Source of the DNA: Phlebotomus papatasi
Taxonomy: Eukaryota; Arthropoda; Insecta; Diptera; Psychodidae
Direction: 5' to 3'
NCBI RefSeq assembly: GCF_024763615.1
Contig: NC_077222.1
Span: 79,360,001-79,424,000 of the forward strand
Length of the DNA: 64,000 nt
Positions within the stretch are counted from its first letter, which is position 1. Every line of letters starts with the position of its first letter. The position numbers and the translations under genes were made by a program. Below, piece by piece: positions 24,231 to 37,330 of the stretch. The notes below the pieces were generated by a model. That model saw only the letters and a list, made by a program, of their open reading frames with translations. It did no database searches and was not told the origin of the DNA.

Positions 24231-25021
24231 TATTGGCATGAAATAATGAAAAGCGCTCGAAGTAATTTGCTCTTGGTTCTTCTTATGTATTCGCTTCTAT
24301 CTCAACAAGCCACCGTCATATCCTTCAATTCATCACTGTTGAATATAATCTCTAATGTTTATTTACTTGTTTCACTGACATCAATCCCACTAGAATTTTA
24401 ACCCGAAAAGAGAACATTATACCTCCTTTGTTGCATTTATCCTGTCTTATAACATGGTATAAGTACCCATTTCTCCCTCAGAGCTTTATGCATTCGGTGG
24501 AGTGAAAGAGGTATGGAGGCAATAGAAATTGAATGAAATTGAGATTTCCTCTTGTTTCTTATATAAGGATAAAATTTTGAAAATAGAGCACAGTTTCCAT
24601 TCTGTAACTTTAATTTTGAAAGCTAGAAACTAGTTGGATTGGAGTTGAAAATGAATGAGAATTCACAAAGTCTAATATCAATAAAAATCCGGAAATTGAA
24701 GAGGGAAAATAAGACTTTAGAATGAAACAACAAGACTGCAATTTTAAATTGGCCTAGATTACCCAATTATCTCTGAAACTTATCTCTCATTCAGCCAGAT
24801 GAAGACACTGAGCAAGTTTTCCTTCTTTTGGAATGTCACATTTTCAGTGGCATACATCGGAGATACCTCTAATATTTTATAATCGTCTTGTTCCGTTGAA
24901 CGTGTTGCAATTATTTCTGGCTGATGATTTTTAATTTTGAAATATTGGAATAGGGAGAGGAGGGAGGACAAGTAATGTACGAAAAATGTTCTAGCAGATT
25001 GTTGGGCTCCTTATCTTCGTG
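24231..25021. other. Intergenic DNA, nothing recognised
   Basis: No gene, RNA or repeat end recognised. Confidence 0.4.
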
Positions 25022-25171
25022 TGTAGAGACTCCGAGAATCTCTACACACTAGTAGAATTTTTTTTTAAAACTGCCTTTTTAAAGAAAATTTCCCCTATTT
25101 AAGGCAGAAACGTCAGAATTTTTTTTTTAAAAAAGGCAATTTTTTACGAAAATTTCTTCTAGTGTGTAGAC
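25022..25171. mobile_element. Short MITE with CTACACACTAG ends
   Basis: CTCTACACACTAGTAGAATT at the left, AATTTCTTCTAGTGTGTAG at the right, with T- and A-rich complementary arms between. A small hairpin, GTGTAGAGACTCCG then AATCTCTACACAC, overlaps its left end. Confidence 0.7.
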
Positions 25172-25435
25172 AGCAAGAAGAAACGATTACAAAAATCTAC
25201 TTGAAGTCTTTATTGGACCCTTAAGACTGAGATTCGTCTACGGCGTTGGTTTTATCTTTTCTAATCCGTTCCATCCAAGGCCATTAATTGGGGCTATTAT
25301 GCAATCCCATTTCTCCATCTATCTCAATTCTATAAGGACCAGTGGGTCACTGGGGTCACTAGAGATCCAAAATACTTTTTTTTTCTAAATAACATTGCAA
25401 AATAATTTAAGGGTTAACGACCCATTGGTTCTTAA

Positions 25436-25951
25436 CCCTTTAAGGACGATTAGAACACCGGTGTCCCATAAAGAAAATAATTTTTCCTGACTACCTAAAG
25501 TTATTTTTTTCTTATGTTTGTACATAATTGTAAAGTAGAAGGTTGAAGGAATCTAGAATATTTTTTTCAAGTTCTCAAATTCATAATTGATTTTATTTAT
25601 TTTTTATACTTCCAATTTTTTTTTAAGCAAAACCCTTTTGGCAATAAAAACTACAATACTTTTACGTAATATTTTTCATTAAAGCGAAAAATATTATTCT
25701 TTGGTATTGTCAGAAAAATTACTTAAATTTTTGGGCTATTTTTGTCCCTATCGTTCATAGAAGCACAAAATACACCGAATTAGACTCTGTTGAACTTTCC
25801 AAGGTTAGATGTAAGACTTATCATTGATTATATTTCTTAGTTCATTCATTCATTTTCAACCGCTTATCCCTATTGGGGTCGCGGGCATGTTTCTTAGTTT
25901 AATTTTTATTGTTGATTTTCAGTCCATAAAATGTGTCTCGTCGTTAAAGGG
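25436..25951. mobile_element. piggyBac-like MITE (TTAA target)
   Basis: TTAA|CCCTTTAAGGACGATTAG at the left and TCGTCGTTAAAGGG|TTAA at the right. A CCC start and TTAA duplication fit the piggyBac superfamily. No transposase ORF is present. Confidence 0.75.
25840..25890 (+). repeat. CCGCTTATCCC...GGGGTCGCGGG motif
   Basis: (TTCA)n precedes TTTTCAACCGCTTATCCC, then TATT and GGGGTCGCGGGCATG, inside the piggyBac-like MITE. From memory this word is recurrent in repeats of many animal genomes, notably fishes; I cannot confirm that here. Confidence 0.35.
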
Positions 25952-25955
25952 TTAA

Positions 25956-28900
25956 GGATCAACAGTGACCCATTGGTTTTTAAAAGGTTAACCCTTAATG
26001 CGATCAATCTTATTCTAAGTCAAAACTCATTTGGGCCAGAAAACACTAACGTGCTACTACTTATATAAGGCCACAACTGTCTCGGATTTAACATTAAACC
26101 TACAGACCGTTTTTGATCGTTTTTCAGTCAAATGACAAACCACGGTAGGGTAGGATACTCAACAAATTTGTGTTGGAAAAGAGCAAAAAATTAAAATTTA
26201 AACACTGAAAAATATATAACATGCATATTTTAAGAAATTCATAAAGTTTGATAGTGATTTATTGCTAAATCAGTGGCAGTTGGCAGTAAAAGTGTGATTT
26301 CACTGACTAAAATCTTTATGTCGAAATTTATTTTTGTTCAAACCTTTATTTTTAGGCGTTATATTCTAACATTACTGTTATTCTTCAACTAACTCAGTTG
26401 AATACCGGTATGACAGCCGAAAAATCTGTAGCTGCCCTGACTTAAATTCGGAACCTCACAGTTCCTTTTTATGGTACACCCTTGACACAGATCGTCATTG
26501 GGATCATTAAGGCATCTCTAAACTTCTTCAAGCCTTCTCCTTTGGCTGGAAAACAATACGGTTCTTGGGATATTTCGAAAATGGATCCTATTTTACAATC
26601 GCTTTTTTCTTATGATATATGTTGAAGATTGTGTAATACTTACCTATTCGGTCTAATGGTTTTTAGATTCATAAGGTAAACATATCTTGAAACATATTGA
26701 AAATTAAAAGCTTATAAAAAGCTGGTGTATCGATAACTTTATTATTCTAAATTATATAATAAGTATATATTACTAGATAATTGATGTCATTTGATTCTTC
26801 TAAAAGCAAAAGAATCACGCTTGTTTAAAGCCACCGTGGAAACTCAGAAGAGGCACAAATCAAACATTAAAGTGCGAATATAGTGAAGCAACATGAATGG
26901 TGAATAGAATCACAAAATTCACCCATTTCAACAAGATATGAATGAGGTCGAAAAGGATAATCCACGTAATCTCTTGATTTTCTTCCCAGTAACGCTTTGG
27001 GTGAGAAGCGATTTTGAGTCTCTCTCACATGACACACGATAGCACCATAATTTTGGTCGGGGACACCATATATATAGTGTGAGCTTTTGAAATTGTTCTA
27101 CATCTACAATCTTTCGATGCAAATCACCTTTCACACGAACTCACGTATTTTATCTCATATTTTGCAAGGATAACACTTGATACACTCGCAAATCGTCGAG
27201 ATGGTACAGTTTTGTACAAAAACATTGGAAATGATAAATATTTTATTAATTTAATCTAACAAAGTGTAATTTTAAATTTTTTAGATAAACTCAATTTTAC
27301 GTCCATTGAGTTTTATGAATCTATAAGAGTTTACCCAGATACGTATCTTAAATATTTTGTGGAAGAACTTAAGCGAAGCGAATACAGTGGGACTCCGGTA
27401 ATGGCGACACCTGGAGGTGTTAAACTCCAATGGTGGCAACTAATTACATTTATATTTGTTTTTATGTGTTTATAATAATTTTCTAAAGTTGAAAATCGTC
27501 TTTCGTATACCAACAAAGTAACTTTTAGCATAAAAAAAGTTTTACGCAAAAATATAGCAATGCCATGATAAAATCCAAATTTTTATCCTATAATCTTTTA
27601 AGTACAATATTTTGTTTTTCGTGACTAAGTATTTTAATGACTTTTAAAGTTCTTTTGTTTACATGAAAATCGCAAATAACATTAAAAACCTCAAGACAAG
27701 TATTTGAATCTCACTGATCTCACGTATCACCCCTCTGATAGAGGGTTAATACGTTGAAAAAGGATATCAAGGAAATGTGTTGTTCTATCTTAGAATGCGC
27801 GACCCACGTAATCCCTTAAATAAGGCTGAAGTAAACAATAAGATTCTGTTATATTTATTTCTCATAAGCAACTGCTCACGCTGAAGTTTAAATAAATGAA
27901 TCTGAATTCAAATTACATTAAAAAATGAAAGAATTTAGTCTTAAGATCTTCTAAAAAGAAAAAATATTTGGATAGAATACATTATTCATTAAATATTGGA
28001 AAATATCCCATAATTTTAATCAATTTATTTAGAGTGTCCAACTTTACCCAAAAAGTGGTCAAAATTACAAGCAGTTTTTCCATTTTTTTTCATAAAAATT
28101 AAATTGATCAATAAAAAATAAAATTTGACTAATAGAATAATAAATTTTGATATGAAAAATGAACTAAATCTTTAAAAAGGGTCTAACTCATTTAATTAGT
28201 ATTTAAGTTGGTAGCAGGTACAATAGAACTCTATTGTTATTTTGCTAAAACTTTCATGAATATATCAATATTATTAGTTTTCTAAATGCAACAGTCGAAT
28301 TTAATTTTTCACTCTTCATTTTACTGCCCGAACCTCGGCCCGAACTCAAAGAGAGATCAGTTAAATAATCCTCGTTTTTTTTAAACTTGTGACACGGCTG
28401 GAGGTCAAACGTTAAGAGATATTGTATTTCAGTTTTCGACGACCATCCTCTCTCGCCTTCTTGTAAGTCAACATTATTGAAAGAGTCTTCTTCTTATTTC
28501 CCTCCCCGCCCCTTCTAGACCATGTTATTTGGTTTATTTCGAAAACAGCTTCTATATTTTTTAGTGAATATTTCGCCCTTAGACACCTTTGTTCGAAAAA
28601 GATTTCGATATCGAATTTTCGAATGTAAAAGTATAACCACTTTAAAGATACTATTTTTCAACCAATGTGCTTAAATTTGGATTTTTGAAAGGGCGTTGAA
28701 ATTTCCAATCTAGCTGCATCGACCTTCATCTGTAATCGGATAGTACCTGTAATTGATAATCTTTCTCGTGAGTTCGAACACTTCGCAAAGGTGAAACGCT
28801 TTTCTCTCTCTTTTCCTAATGTCAAAAATATCAAAGAAATGAGCAATTTACATTGATCCCTGATAGATTATATAGGTCAAATGAATACCTATATTATTTT

Positions 28901-31015
28901 ATTGTTGTGTTGAAATTATCAATGGTGTAGTAAAAGCATAAAATTAAACGTTATTTCTCTCATAAATTGACCATTTAAATTGATTTTTCGGACTTCAATA
29001 GTGTCAATAAATCCAGCGCTGTCAATGGGGTTGGTAGAAATTAGTTGACACAACTGGTGTCTTATATATAATGTGTTTATATTAGGGTATTATTAATAAG
29101 TATATATGTATCTGAATCTGTCTCTGAGTTCGAGTAAAGTAAAATCCGACATTCATGCTGCATCGGTTCAGAATTTTTTCGTATGGGTGCTGAAGTAAAC
29201 GGCTTGTAGAAGGCTTCAAATTACCTTTAGTCAACCTGCCTACGTGCGACATGATAAAATTGTTACACCTACTCATCCATCCCCTTGCCCCGACCTTAGT
29301 GCTTTGGGTGGGTGATTTGGTCATGAGATAGCAGCAGAAAGAGACATTTGTGTAATGCTCTCTGAGCTTCCAAGATGTGAAGCTTTTTTTTCCTGCGATA
29401 TTCCATCCTTTAAGCTGTGCATGGAATGGGATTCAGGAGGGAGGTCTACATTTTTCCTGCAGCATCCTGACGAGAGAAAAAAAAACTGAATGTACAACAT
29501 TTTTATGATAATGAGAAAGTGTCAGGGAGATTTCGACACCCACTCCTCTATATGACTTCGACATGGATATGTGATGTGCTACATTTCACATTCAATTTAT
29601 TTTTATGAGGTGAACATACCACCCATCGACCTCCTCACCATCAGACATATAAGCACACAAATATCGCATAAAACCATACAAGAATCAACCGACATTATCA
29701 ACAAAGGGTGATTGTGAAAAGGCGACGAAGAGGGAGGACAAAATGAATGGAATGAAAGAAACTCTGACATCCTTTCTGCAATCGTTTGGCTTCGTTTGAG
29801 AGGGTGGTATCCCCAAAACTACAAAAGCATCATTCCATATGAAAGCTCAGCTGGAAAGGTTTTCCATGGATAAAAATACAGAATCGAAAAAAAAATTTAA
29901 ATCGAGAATAATTTATGGCCTGCAATGCTGGTAATAATAAATTCTGTTTAATTGTTTTTCACATAACAACACCAACTCATGGTGCACACGTACAAAATTG
30001 TCAAATAGATGCAGAGAATGAATATATCCAACAAAAAAACTCTGTTTTTGTCTTTAGTAGTGCATCCCTCTTTTTCGGAGGCTTCATCAATGTGAACTCC
30101 AACAAATAAACCTTATATTCACAGATGTGTGATTTAAATCCAACAATAGGACCCTAAATAAAGGGAAGAAAATTAAGAATTTGCATCGTAAATTAACAGT
30201 CTCCCGCGTGAAGAATGTGTTTACAACACACTTTCATATACAGCACTGAATTTATGCTCAATTTTACACTTATTTTCCCCGTGCACCATATTCAAAAGCT
30301 TTACCAAAGCACTTGAAAACAATTGGAACGGTTGGGAAAACTTATGAAAATTAAAATTTCCTATTGTACTTTTCTAATTTCAAGTAAATTAAGAAAACTT
30401 ACCTTCAAAGCCTTACGTTATAAGTTGTAAAAATTAAGAAAAACGTACAAGTTTTTGATTATTCTGTTTGAAAATCCACAAGTATTGCAGCACGTAATTA
30501 TGTTTAAAAATTATCAAAGAAGAAACGAAATAAAGTTCAAACCTAACGAGACTCAGAACTTACGTAATTTTATTTTAAAATTGAATTACTTAAGACAGAC
30601 AAAATATCTGAAATATTTATATGAAAAACAAAAAGTTCAGAGACGAAATATTGAACGACTCGACGATATGTAAAAGATCTAGCTTCAAGATGACAATAGA
30701 ATTCCGAGCCAAAGAATTTATGTACAATCGACATAGCCATCGTGGAATTAAAAACTTCACCTCTATCTACCATTGACTTTCCTAAGGTTTTTTAAAGGAT
30801 CATCATATTCTAAAATTTGATATCGATGCATAGGTTGATGGAAAGTGGCGATGGAGTTTATTTATCATTTTAAGAACCGATGGATTATCGGTAATCCGTA
30901 TTAGAGAAAATATTTTTTCTGATTATCTAAATTTTTTTCGCAAGGGATCTCGTGATCTAATTGGTAAGAACGACATTTTTTCGCCGGAGATATCCCTGGC
31001 TAGATAATATAATAA
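25956..31015. other. 5 kb with no recognised gene or repeat
   Basis: Several minus-strand frames of 60-80 codons occur but none resembles a known protein or shows splice context. A tRNA-like fragment (TGATCTAATTGGTAAGAACG, about 30951) with an (AAT)n-like run at about 31005-31020 could be a SINE relic. This block may be intronic or regulatory DNA of a gene outside the window. Confidence 0.4.
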
Positions 31016-31958
31016 TAATATTAGATGAGTTCATATATTCTGTCAGTAGAAGAGGTAAAAAGTTTGGAGTGGTATATCTCAGCTCCTGATGAACATAATT
31101 GGATGAGTGAACTATTGTTGGAAAGCTTGGTTCATTAGCTTTCAGAATCTGGTATATGTAATTGGCTATGGGTAAATCATGGTCATCCAGAACCATTTAC
31201 GTCGAAGAAGACACTTTTTGCAGCGTCTTTTTTGACCATCCACTGCTGGGACCAGGAGTGACCCAAGATTATCGCACAAGGACTATTTGTTAGAGGAACT
31301 CAAAGGGTATAATTTGTGGAAGAAACTTTTTTTTTGGACATCTTACTTTTTTTTATTCATCGACTTTTGCAAGAATTTTAACATTTTACACGCATAGAAA
31401 AAAATGACAGAAATCCTTCTATCTCATTTTCTGGACAAACTAATGAAGATATCGACTTGGAATGTTCTATGTACTCCCCCATAAGTTGATCTAAGGAATC
31501 CAAATATCACATCAATTTCATCCCCACGTCTATCCTTCTCCTCCAGAAACCACTCTTTTAGGATTTCTGTAATTTTTTCCTTGCGTTTAACACTTCAAAA
31601 TTCTTGCAAAAGTCGATGAATAAAAAAAAGTAAGATGTCCAAAAAAAAAGTTTCTTCCACAAATTATACCCTTTGAGTTCCTCTAACAAATAGTCCTTGT
31701 GCGATAATCGTGGGTCACTCCTGGTCCCAGCAGTGGATGGTCAAAAAAGACGTTGCAAAAAGTGTCTTCTTCGACATAAATGGTTCTGGATGACCATGGT
31801 TTACTCATAGAAGATTATATATACCAGATTCTGAAAGCTAATGAACCAAGCTTTCCAACAATAGTTCACCCATCCAATTATGTTCATCAGGAGCTGAGAT
31901 ATACCACTCCAAACTTTCGACCTCTTCTACTGACAGAATATATGAACTTATCCAATAT
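31016..31958. repeat. Long inverted repeat (arms about 400 bp)
   Basis: The arms at about 31016-31422 and 31558-31958 are reverse complements over nearly their whole length, with a 135-bp loop. Both carry the same open frame of 79 codons from ATG (31196 minus and 31780 plus). The differences I can see between the two versions almost all change the amino acid, so there is no sign of protein constraint. A transcript through it would form a long hairpin RNA. Confidence 0.8.
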
Positions 31959-32178
31959 AATAATAATGCTGGCACAACATTCCTTGAAGGAACTAGGCCT
32001 TCCCACAAGGGATTTCTAGACATGCATTATTATTATTTCTTGTACGGGATGAGCAGTGAAGCTCACTGGATGCAATCCGAACACCTTTAACACCAGAAAA
32101 ATTCCTAATAACCTAAAAGGGATTCGAATCCGAGACATTTGCATCATAGAGCGTGTACTCTACCACTTGACCCATTGA
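31957..32178 (-). mobile_element. tRNA-derived SINE
   Basis: On the minus strand a tRNA-like head has an A-box region GGGTCAAGTGGTAGAGTAC and a perfect B box GGATTCGAATCC (32120-32131). A body with GGCCTAGTTCC follows, and the 3' end is (ATT)n at 31954-31967. Head, body and simple-repeat tail in this order define a SINE. It abuts the right arm of the long inverted repeat. Confidence 0.65.
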
Positions 32179-32183
32179 GTACC

Positions 32184-32300
32184 GTTATACGGGCTTCAGA
32201 CTAAGGCTTAGCCATATGGCTTAACTTCTCTAATTTCTTGTTAATCAAGATTTTTTGAAAATTATCACTTGAGATTGGTCAACATGGGCAAGTGATCTAT
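32184..32300 (+). repeat. Interspersed repeat R1 (copy 1)
   Basis: Words: TACCGTTATACGGGCTTCAG, CTTAGCCATATGGCTTAAC and TTAATCAAGATTTTTTG. Other copies are at 52845-52930 (inverted) and 63868-63995. Class unknown. Confidence 0.7.
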
Positions 32301-33089
32301 TTGATCTATTAAATTTTAATAAACCAATAACATTGGTTGCTATTTTGCATTACGAGATCATCGTGAACTGGGCTAAACTTTAGGCGAGCTTAACCTTAAG
32401 TTGGAATGTGAAGTACGTATCACGAAGAGGGCGCGTAGAACAATTTTTTAAGTGAAGCTATCTAAAAAAAAATATTTAAGAAAAAAATTAAAGATGAAAT
32501 AAATACTTATAACCCAGTACAATGTCACTAGTCTGTTTTTATGGCCAAGTATATAAATAAGTATTTATTCTTTTCTTAAGATTTGTATATAATTACAAAA
32601 TAGACGTTTGGATAAGTCAAAGATATTATTTTACAAACCTCTAATTATTTGCTATTAATTAATTATTCAAGCGCATAATTTTTCAGGACTTCTAGGTACG
32701 AGAAATTTTTCCGCACTACGAATTTCTTATTTTAAACCTAAATTCTATAAAAAAAACTTTAATTTATAGAGTTTCCCTTTGTGGAAAACTGCTCAGCCTT
32801 GGTGGGTTAAGAAGAGGACCTGCATTATCAGGTCAAAAATGTTTTTTTTATTATTGTTTAAATCGTTAGATAAAATATAAAGGAATATACCAAAAAATTC
32901 AGAAGCTAATTTGAAGTATTTTTGAAGATACATAAACGGAACCAGAAGACCACCGGATAGGTTTGCAAGCATTTGGGCGAACATTCTAAACTTTGAAGCA
33001 TGTTTTCTCCACTTCTCATTTTTACAATTTTGCCAAATTGAAGGGGAAAGATAGCACAAAATCTTATGGATAAATTAAATTCTTTCCTG
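32301..33089. other. Intergenic DNA, nothing recognised
   Basis: No gene or repeat end recognised. Confidence 0.4.
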
Positions 33090-33448
33090 GAGGGGAATTC
33101 TGTAACGCTCTGGCAATGCCATATGACAAATTGGGTTTTTTTTCTCGGGAGAGCTTTTTCGACAATGCGATTCTGTAGCCGTGACATTGCCATTTCAGCT
33201 CACGTGACATTATATTTAAGAAGTCACATTTTTGAGATTTCTGGCAATTAAAATGACAATGAATGTTGTTAAAAAAAATCAACCAAGACAGATTGTATTT
33301 GCATAATATCACTAAGTAAATGGATTTCATTAAAAAATCAGTGAATTGCATTTTCGAACTCATATGATATGACAAAAAAAAGCTCGATTGGCATTGTCAA
33401 GTTTCAAACTCACGCGTGACAATGCCACGAAAATTATAGAATTCCTCT
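33090..33448. mobile_element. MITE with GAGGGGAATTCTGTAAC end
   Basis: Left GAGGGGAATTCTGTAAC then TGGCAATGCC; right TGACAATGCC then TATAGAATTCCTC. The word GGCAATGTCA and its inverse recur inside (about 33180 and 33395). Confidence 0.65.
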
Positions 33449-33763
33449 ACTGGTTGGTCTTTGTTAAAGTCAAGACTTTATCTCAAAATATGAATTAAAA
33501 AAAAACTGTTGAATAATTCAATATTTAACGCATTTTCCGGATTTTTGTATTGTGACTATGAGGTAAAACTTCAGAAAAATAAATATTACGAGATGCATAT
33601 TTCCTGTCTATAAGGAACTGCTGCGACTAGACATATACACTCCAGTAAACATACCCATTAGTCTACCAATATTATATTTTACCAATAATAATAACTCGCA
33701 AAAAACAGCCTAAAATTAGTTTTAGCCTCCTTATTGAGGCACCCTTCTTAAGAGAAACATTAA

Positions 33764-33981
33764 TAGGGAGAAGTTTGGTACTTTTGAATGTGGGGCTGCA
33801 TTGAAATTGGGATTTTCTCCTATGTTTAAGTGGAACTGAGTCATATCATAATGTAATTCAGCTTCTCAATCTGTTTGTGCAGCTAAATTATATCACTATA
33901 AGGCTCAATTTAATTTTAAAATAAGTGAAAAATCCTAATTTCAAAGCTGCCCCATATTTAAAGGTACCCCACTTCCCCCTA
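33764..33981. mobile_element. MITE family F6 (copy 2), abutting E3
   Basis: Left TAGGGAGAAGTTTGGTAC, right GTACCCCACTTCCCCCTA. The palindromic core is as in copy 1. Its right-hand TA is also the left TA of foldback element E3. Confidence 0.85.
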
Positions 33982-34663
33982 CACTCTTAGAAAAAATTAG
34001 TTCGTACAAGCTCATATGCAGTTATTAGAACTATAAAATATAGTAAATATAGACCCAACTATATATTTAGTTTGGGTAACTAAATGAAATAGTTGACCAC
34101 AGTTAGTTAAAGTATCCTTTTCATTTAGTTATAACAACTAAATCAAAATAGTAATGGGTACTATAACATATTAGTTCCAATTACTAAATAAATGGGGTTG
34201 ATACCCATCTTATTGGCTGTAATAACTATATCACATTAGTTGTGGTTACTATATAGCATTCATTGTGATGCATATTTCTTATTAGTTGCTTAAAATTCGA
34301 AAGAGCTTCAACTCATTACTAAAATAAAAACCACTCTTTACTATTGGAAAAGTAGTCATAACTTTATGAAAATATAGGCCCATCTATTTACATTGGTTGT
34401 GAGAACTAAAAGGAATTCGTGACCAATATTAGTTGGGATAATGATTTCATTTAATTAACACAAGCAAATATAATTGTATGAAACCATTACGAAATAATTG
34501 CCGCAACTTATCAACGTAAATATTGTCTTATATTCTCACTACTAATAAATTTATTATGAGTATAATGTTTTAAGAATATAAGAACTATTTTAAATAGATT
34601 TTATAATAATCGCCCGAACAACTAATTTTCATTAGTAATCACGTCTAAACTTTTCTAAGAGTG
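33982..34663. mobile_element. Foldback-like element E3
   Basis: The ends CACTCTTAGAAAA and TTTTCTAAGAGTG are flanked by TA. The interior consists of degenerate TTAGTT(A/G) and AACTAAAT words in both orientations. It is non-coding and inserted exactly at the end of an F6 MITE. Confidence 0.8.
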
Positions 34664-36974
34664 TACTTAATATTATTTCAATGAAGGTTATATCACAACA
34701 CAACCCTTTTTGCGAAATTAATACAAACTATATTCCATGCAGCAAGCAATGTCCTGATTCTTTAATTTGAAATACGGTTAATTAAAAAAAATAATTGAAA
34801 ATATAAAGCAGAAGTAAAGAGTTAACACCATAAAATCTTATCACGACTAAAAGAGATGAAAGGAATTTCATTAGAGCAGCATAATTTTAGTAGGTGAACT
34901 TATCGGAAGATTGCAAATTTATTGCTTGAATATCTACTTTCTTTAACCTATATTTATTCACCTTTTGTTCTTTTATGTACTTTTGCTGAACCCTCTATAC
35001 TGCAAAACGAAAATTAATTCAAGTTGAGAAATTTAGTAGATAAATTAGTTCAGTTTGTGTGCAACCTTTTGTATATGATAAGGGATATAAGTGAATATTT
35101 TTCTTCATGATATTATCACTCATATATCATCTTACTGTGCCTAAGAGCTGTGGATAATTTATAAATTTATTAGCCTCTTGAGAATGAAAATGAATACAAA
35201 ATGGTTTCACATTGGTAAGTTTACGACGGTGAAGTAAAAGACCGAAAATTGGGACTTAACTATTTTCTCAGTAAAGCATTTATTACGACAATTTGTTTAT
35301 AAATACTATTTACATTTGTGCGTTTATGAATGCATGATACATGGAATTTAGAGAGTGGATTCTGTGTTCATAATTAATTGCAATTTAACACTGTTTCATG
35401 CTGTTGGCATTTGTGTGCCATATTCTGCAAAGCTTTAAAAGGATTGAGGGGTTGAGGAGTGGGACAGAATGAAATTTTGGGGTTGTTAGGGGTGCACAAA
35501 ATGAAAATGTGGACAAGTCATCAATTAATCATTTATGAAATGGCCCTTTGGGTTGCATTTCATATACACTCTACTCGCTTCTTTTTTTTAATGAAAATTT
35601 TTGGTTTTGTTAGTTCAAATCGTACTTAATGAAATATTTCTCGCTTGTCTCATCATATTCACAAAATATACAAAACATATCAATTTAATTGAAGAAAATT
35701 GGATTTTTGTTGGGGTTGATAGTAATTATATTTTTCTGATTGCAGCAAAGCAAAAGCTTTTCAGGAAACATCCATAATTTTAATTTGTATAGAGATGTAT
35801 CCTCTTGTTTCCTAGTTTCACATTTGAATATTTTCAAGCATTATTCGTGTGAGGTTTTTTTAAAATTTTTTTTCTCTTTTTAAACATTTTCTTCTGCAAT
35901 CTCCATAAGCTTTTCAATGCAATTAATGTCACTTGAATTTCTCTCGACAATCATTGTGTCTAAGTCATTTTCTATGCCTGTCCTGATGTCGGTGGTTGAA
36001 TGCAGTGGTTAGGTTGAGTGAGAATATTGCACATTGTTTCATGTGAATATACACAATGTATACATGGGATGTTGAAAGTCTCCCCCTTTTTGGTATTCTC
36101 TTCATGGCTGACAAGTGCCACCAAGAGAATTTTATGCTGTGACGGAGGAAATAATCGATTTCCAATGAAGAGTATATGCAGAAAACTCACTCAGGCATAG
36201 AGACTATCCTAAGTCCTTTCGCATCCCACAAACTCCAACTCAATTGAGATTTGAACGTCATGTGAAAAGTTTTAATGATGAGATTGTAATTTAAATTTCC
36301 TGTTTTTGTTCACAATTTTGTCATCCCACTTGATTTTCTAGACTAATATGAGGGCGAAGAGAAAGCAAAATTGGCGAATATTCAAATTGAATATCTAAAT
36401 TTTAGCTACAGTTCAGAGTCAGCACTTTTGTACATCTCACTTGATGGATGATTCACTCTTTGGTTCCAAGCAATGCTTTTAGGTTTTCCTGCAAATTAAC
36501 TCATTTAATTGAATAAGTTATATATTTCGTAAAATCGAATTTATTTTAGAAAATCCTGCAATTTCTATACCATTGTAACAAGTAACTATTTTACTCTTTA
36601 CACATAGAGGTGAAGCAATATTATGAATGACCCAATTTCTAACCCCATTCACAAAGCGAAAATATTGTCATACATTATTGCTCGATTTTTAGTGAGAAAT
36701 AATAATAAGTATATACACATTTTTAGTCTTTTTTGCTAAAAGAAAATTCCTGGCTTAGATAAAAGGTTTCAAAGATGATGACGTCTTGCGCTTCATTTCT
36801 CACTTGTCAGTTTTAAGGAAAATTCTAAAGTGCTCTATCTATTTTATACACAATATCTGAGAAGTACGAGTTTTATGCACAATCTCTGAACCCTTATGCT
36901 TGAGCTGTGCGCATTTTCAACACAATTTTAGTTTAATATTTTAAAGTACATTTTTATTTTAACTCGAAATCTTG
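34664..36974. other. 2.3 kb with no recognised gene or repeat
   Basis: Short overlapping frames at 35965-36200 on both strands look like chance. No RNA gene recognised. Confidence 0.4.
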
Positions 36975-37330
36975 AAAGAATATAAGGACAAAATCTGTTT
37001 TAGGAGCAAGCGGAGCGCCAAGAAATCTCTGCAAGAAATTAGGCGACCCCAAAAAGCATTTGAAGGAATTTAATGTGTCCCTTTTTTACTTAAAGATGAA
37101 GTCATGCAAAAATATAAGAGCAAAATGCATTTTTAAAGCCTTTAGAACAGTTGGACGCCTCAGAAAATGTCTGCTTCACCGCGAAATTTCGATAGATAAG
37201 GACAAAATGCATTTTAAGAACTATAGAAGCGCCCTAGAAAGTCTCGTGAGGAAATTAAATTTTTTTATTTATTACAACGCGAAATTTTGGTTGATTATAA
37301 GGACAAAATGCAATTTAAGAACCTAATTTA
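36975..37330 (+). repeat. Degenerate tandem repeat, unit about 100-120 bp
   Basis: TATAAGGACAAAATG(C/T) or close variants recur at about 36980, 37110, 37195 and 37300. Each is followed by a TTTTAAGA(A/G)C-like word, and then by G(A/C)GCGCC and AGAAAAT/GTCT words where the unit is complete. The plus-strand frame at 37060-37326 follows the repeat and is not a supported gene. Confidence 0.55.

Noticed and set aside
30957..32019. Paired 79-codon frames as real genes
   Set aside because: They are the two arms of one inverted repeat, stops lie directly before both ATGs, and almost all differences are non-synonymous.
32120..32178. A functional tRNA gene
   Set aside because: Boxes are good, but the acceptor and anticodon stems do not fold well, and a SINE body with an (ATT)n tail follows.
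32793..33375. Overlapping minus-strand frames of 88-103 codons
   Set aside because: They overlap one another in different frames and lie largely within the GAGGGGAATTC MITE.
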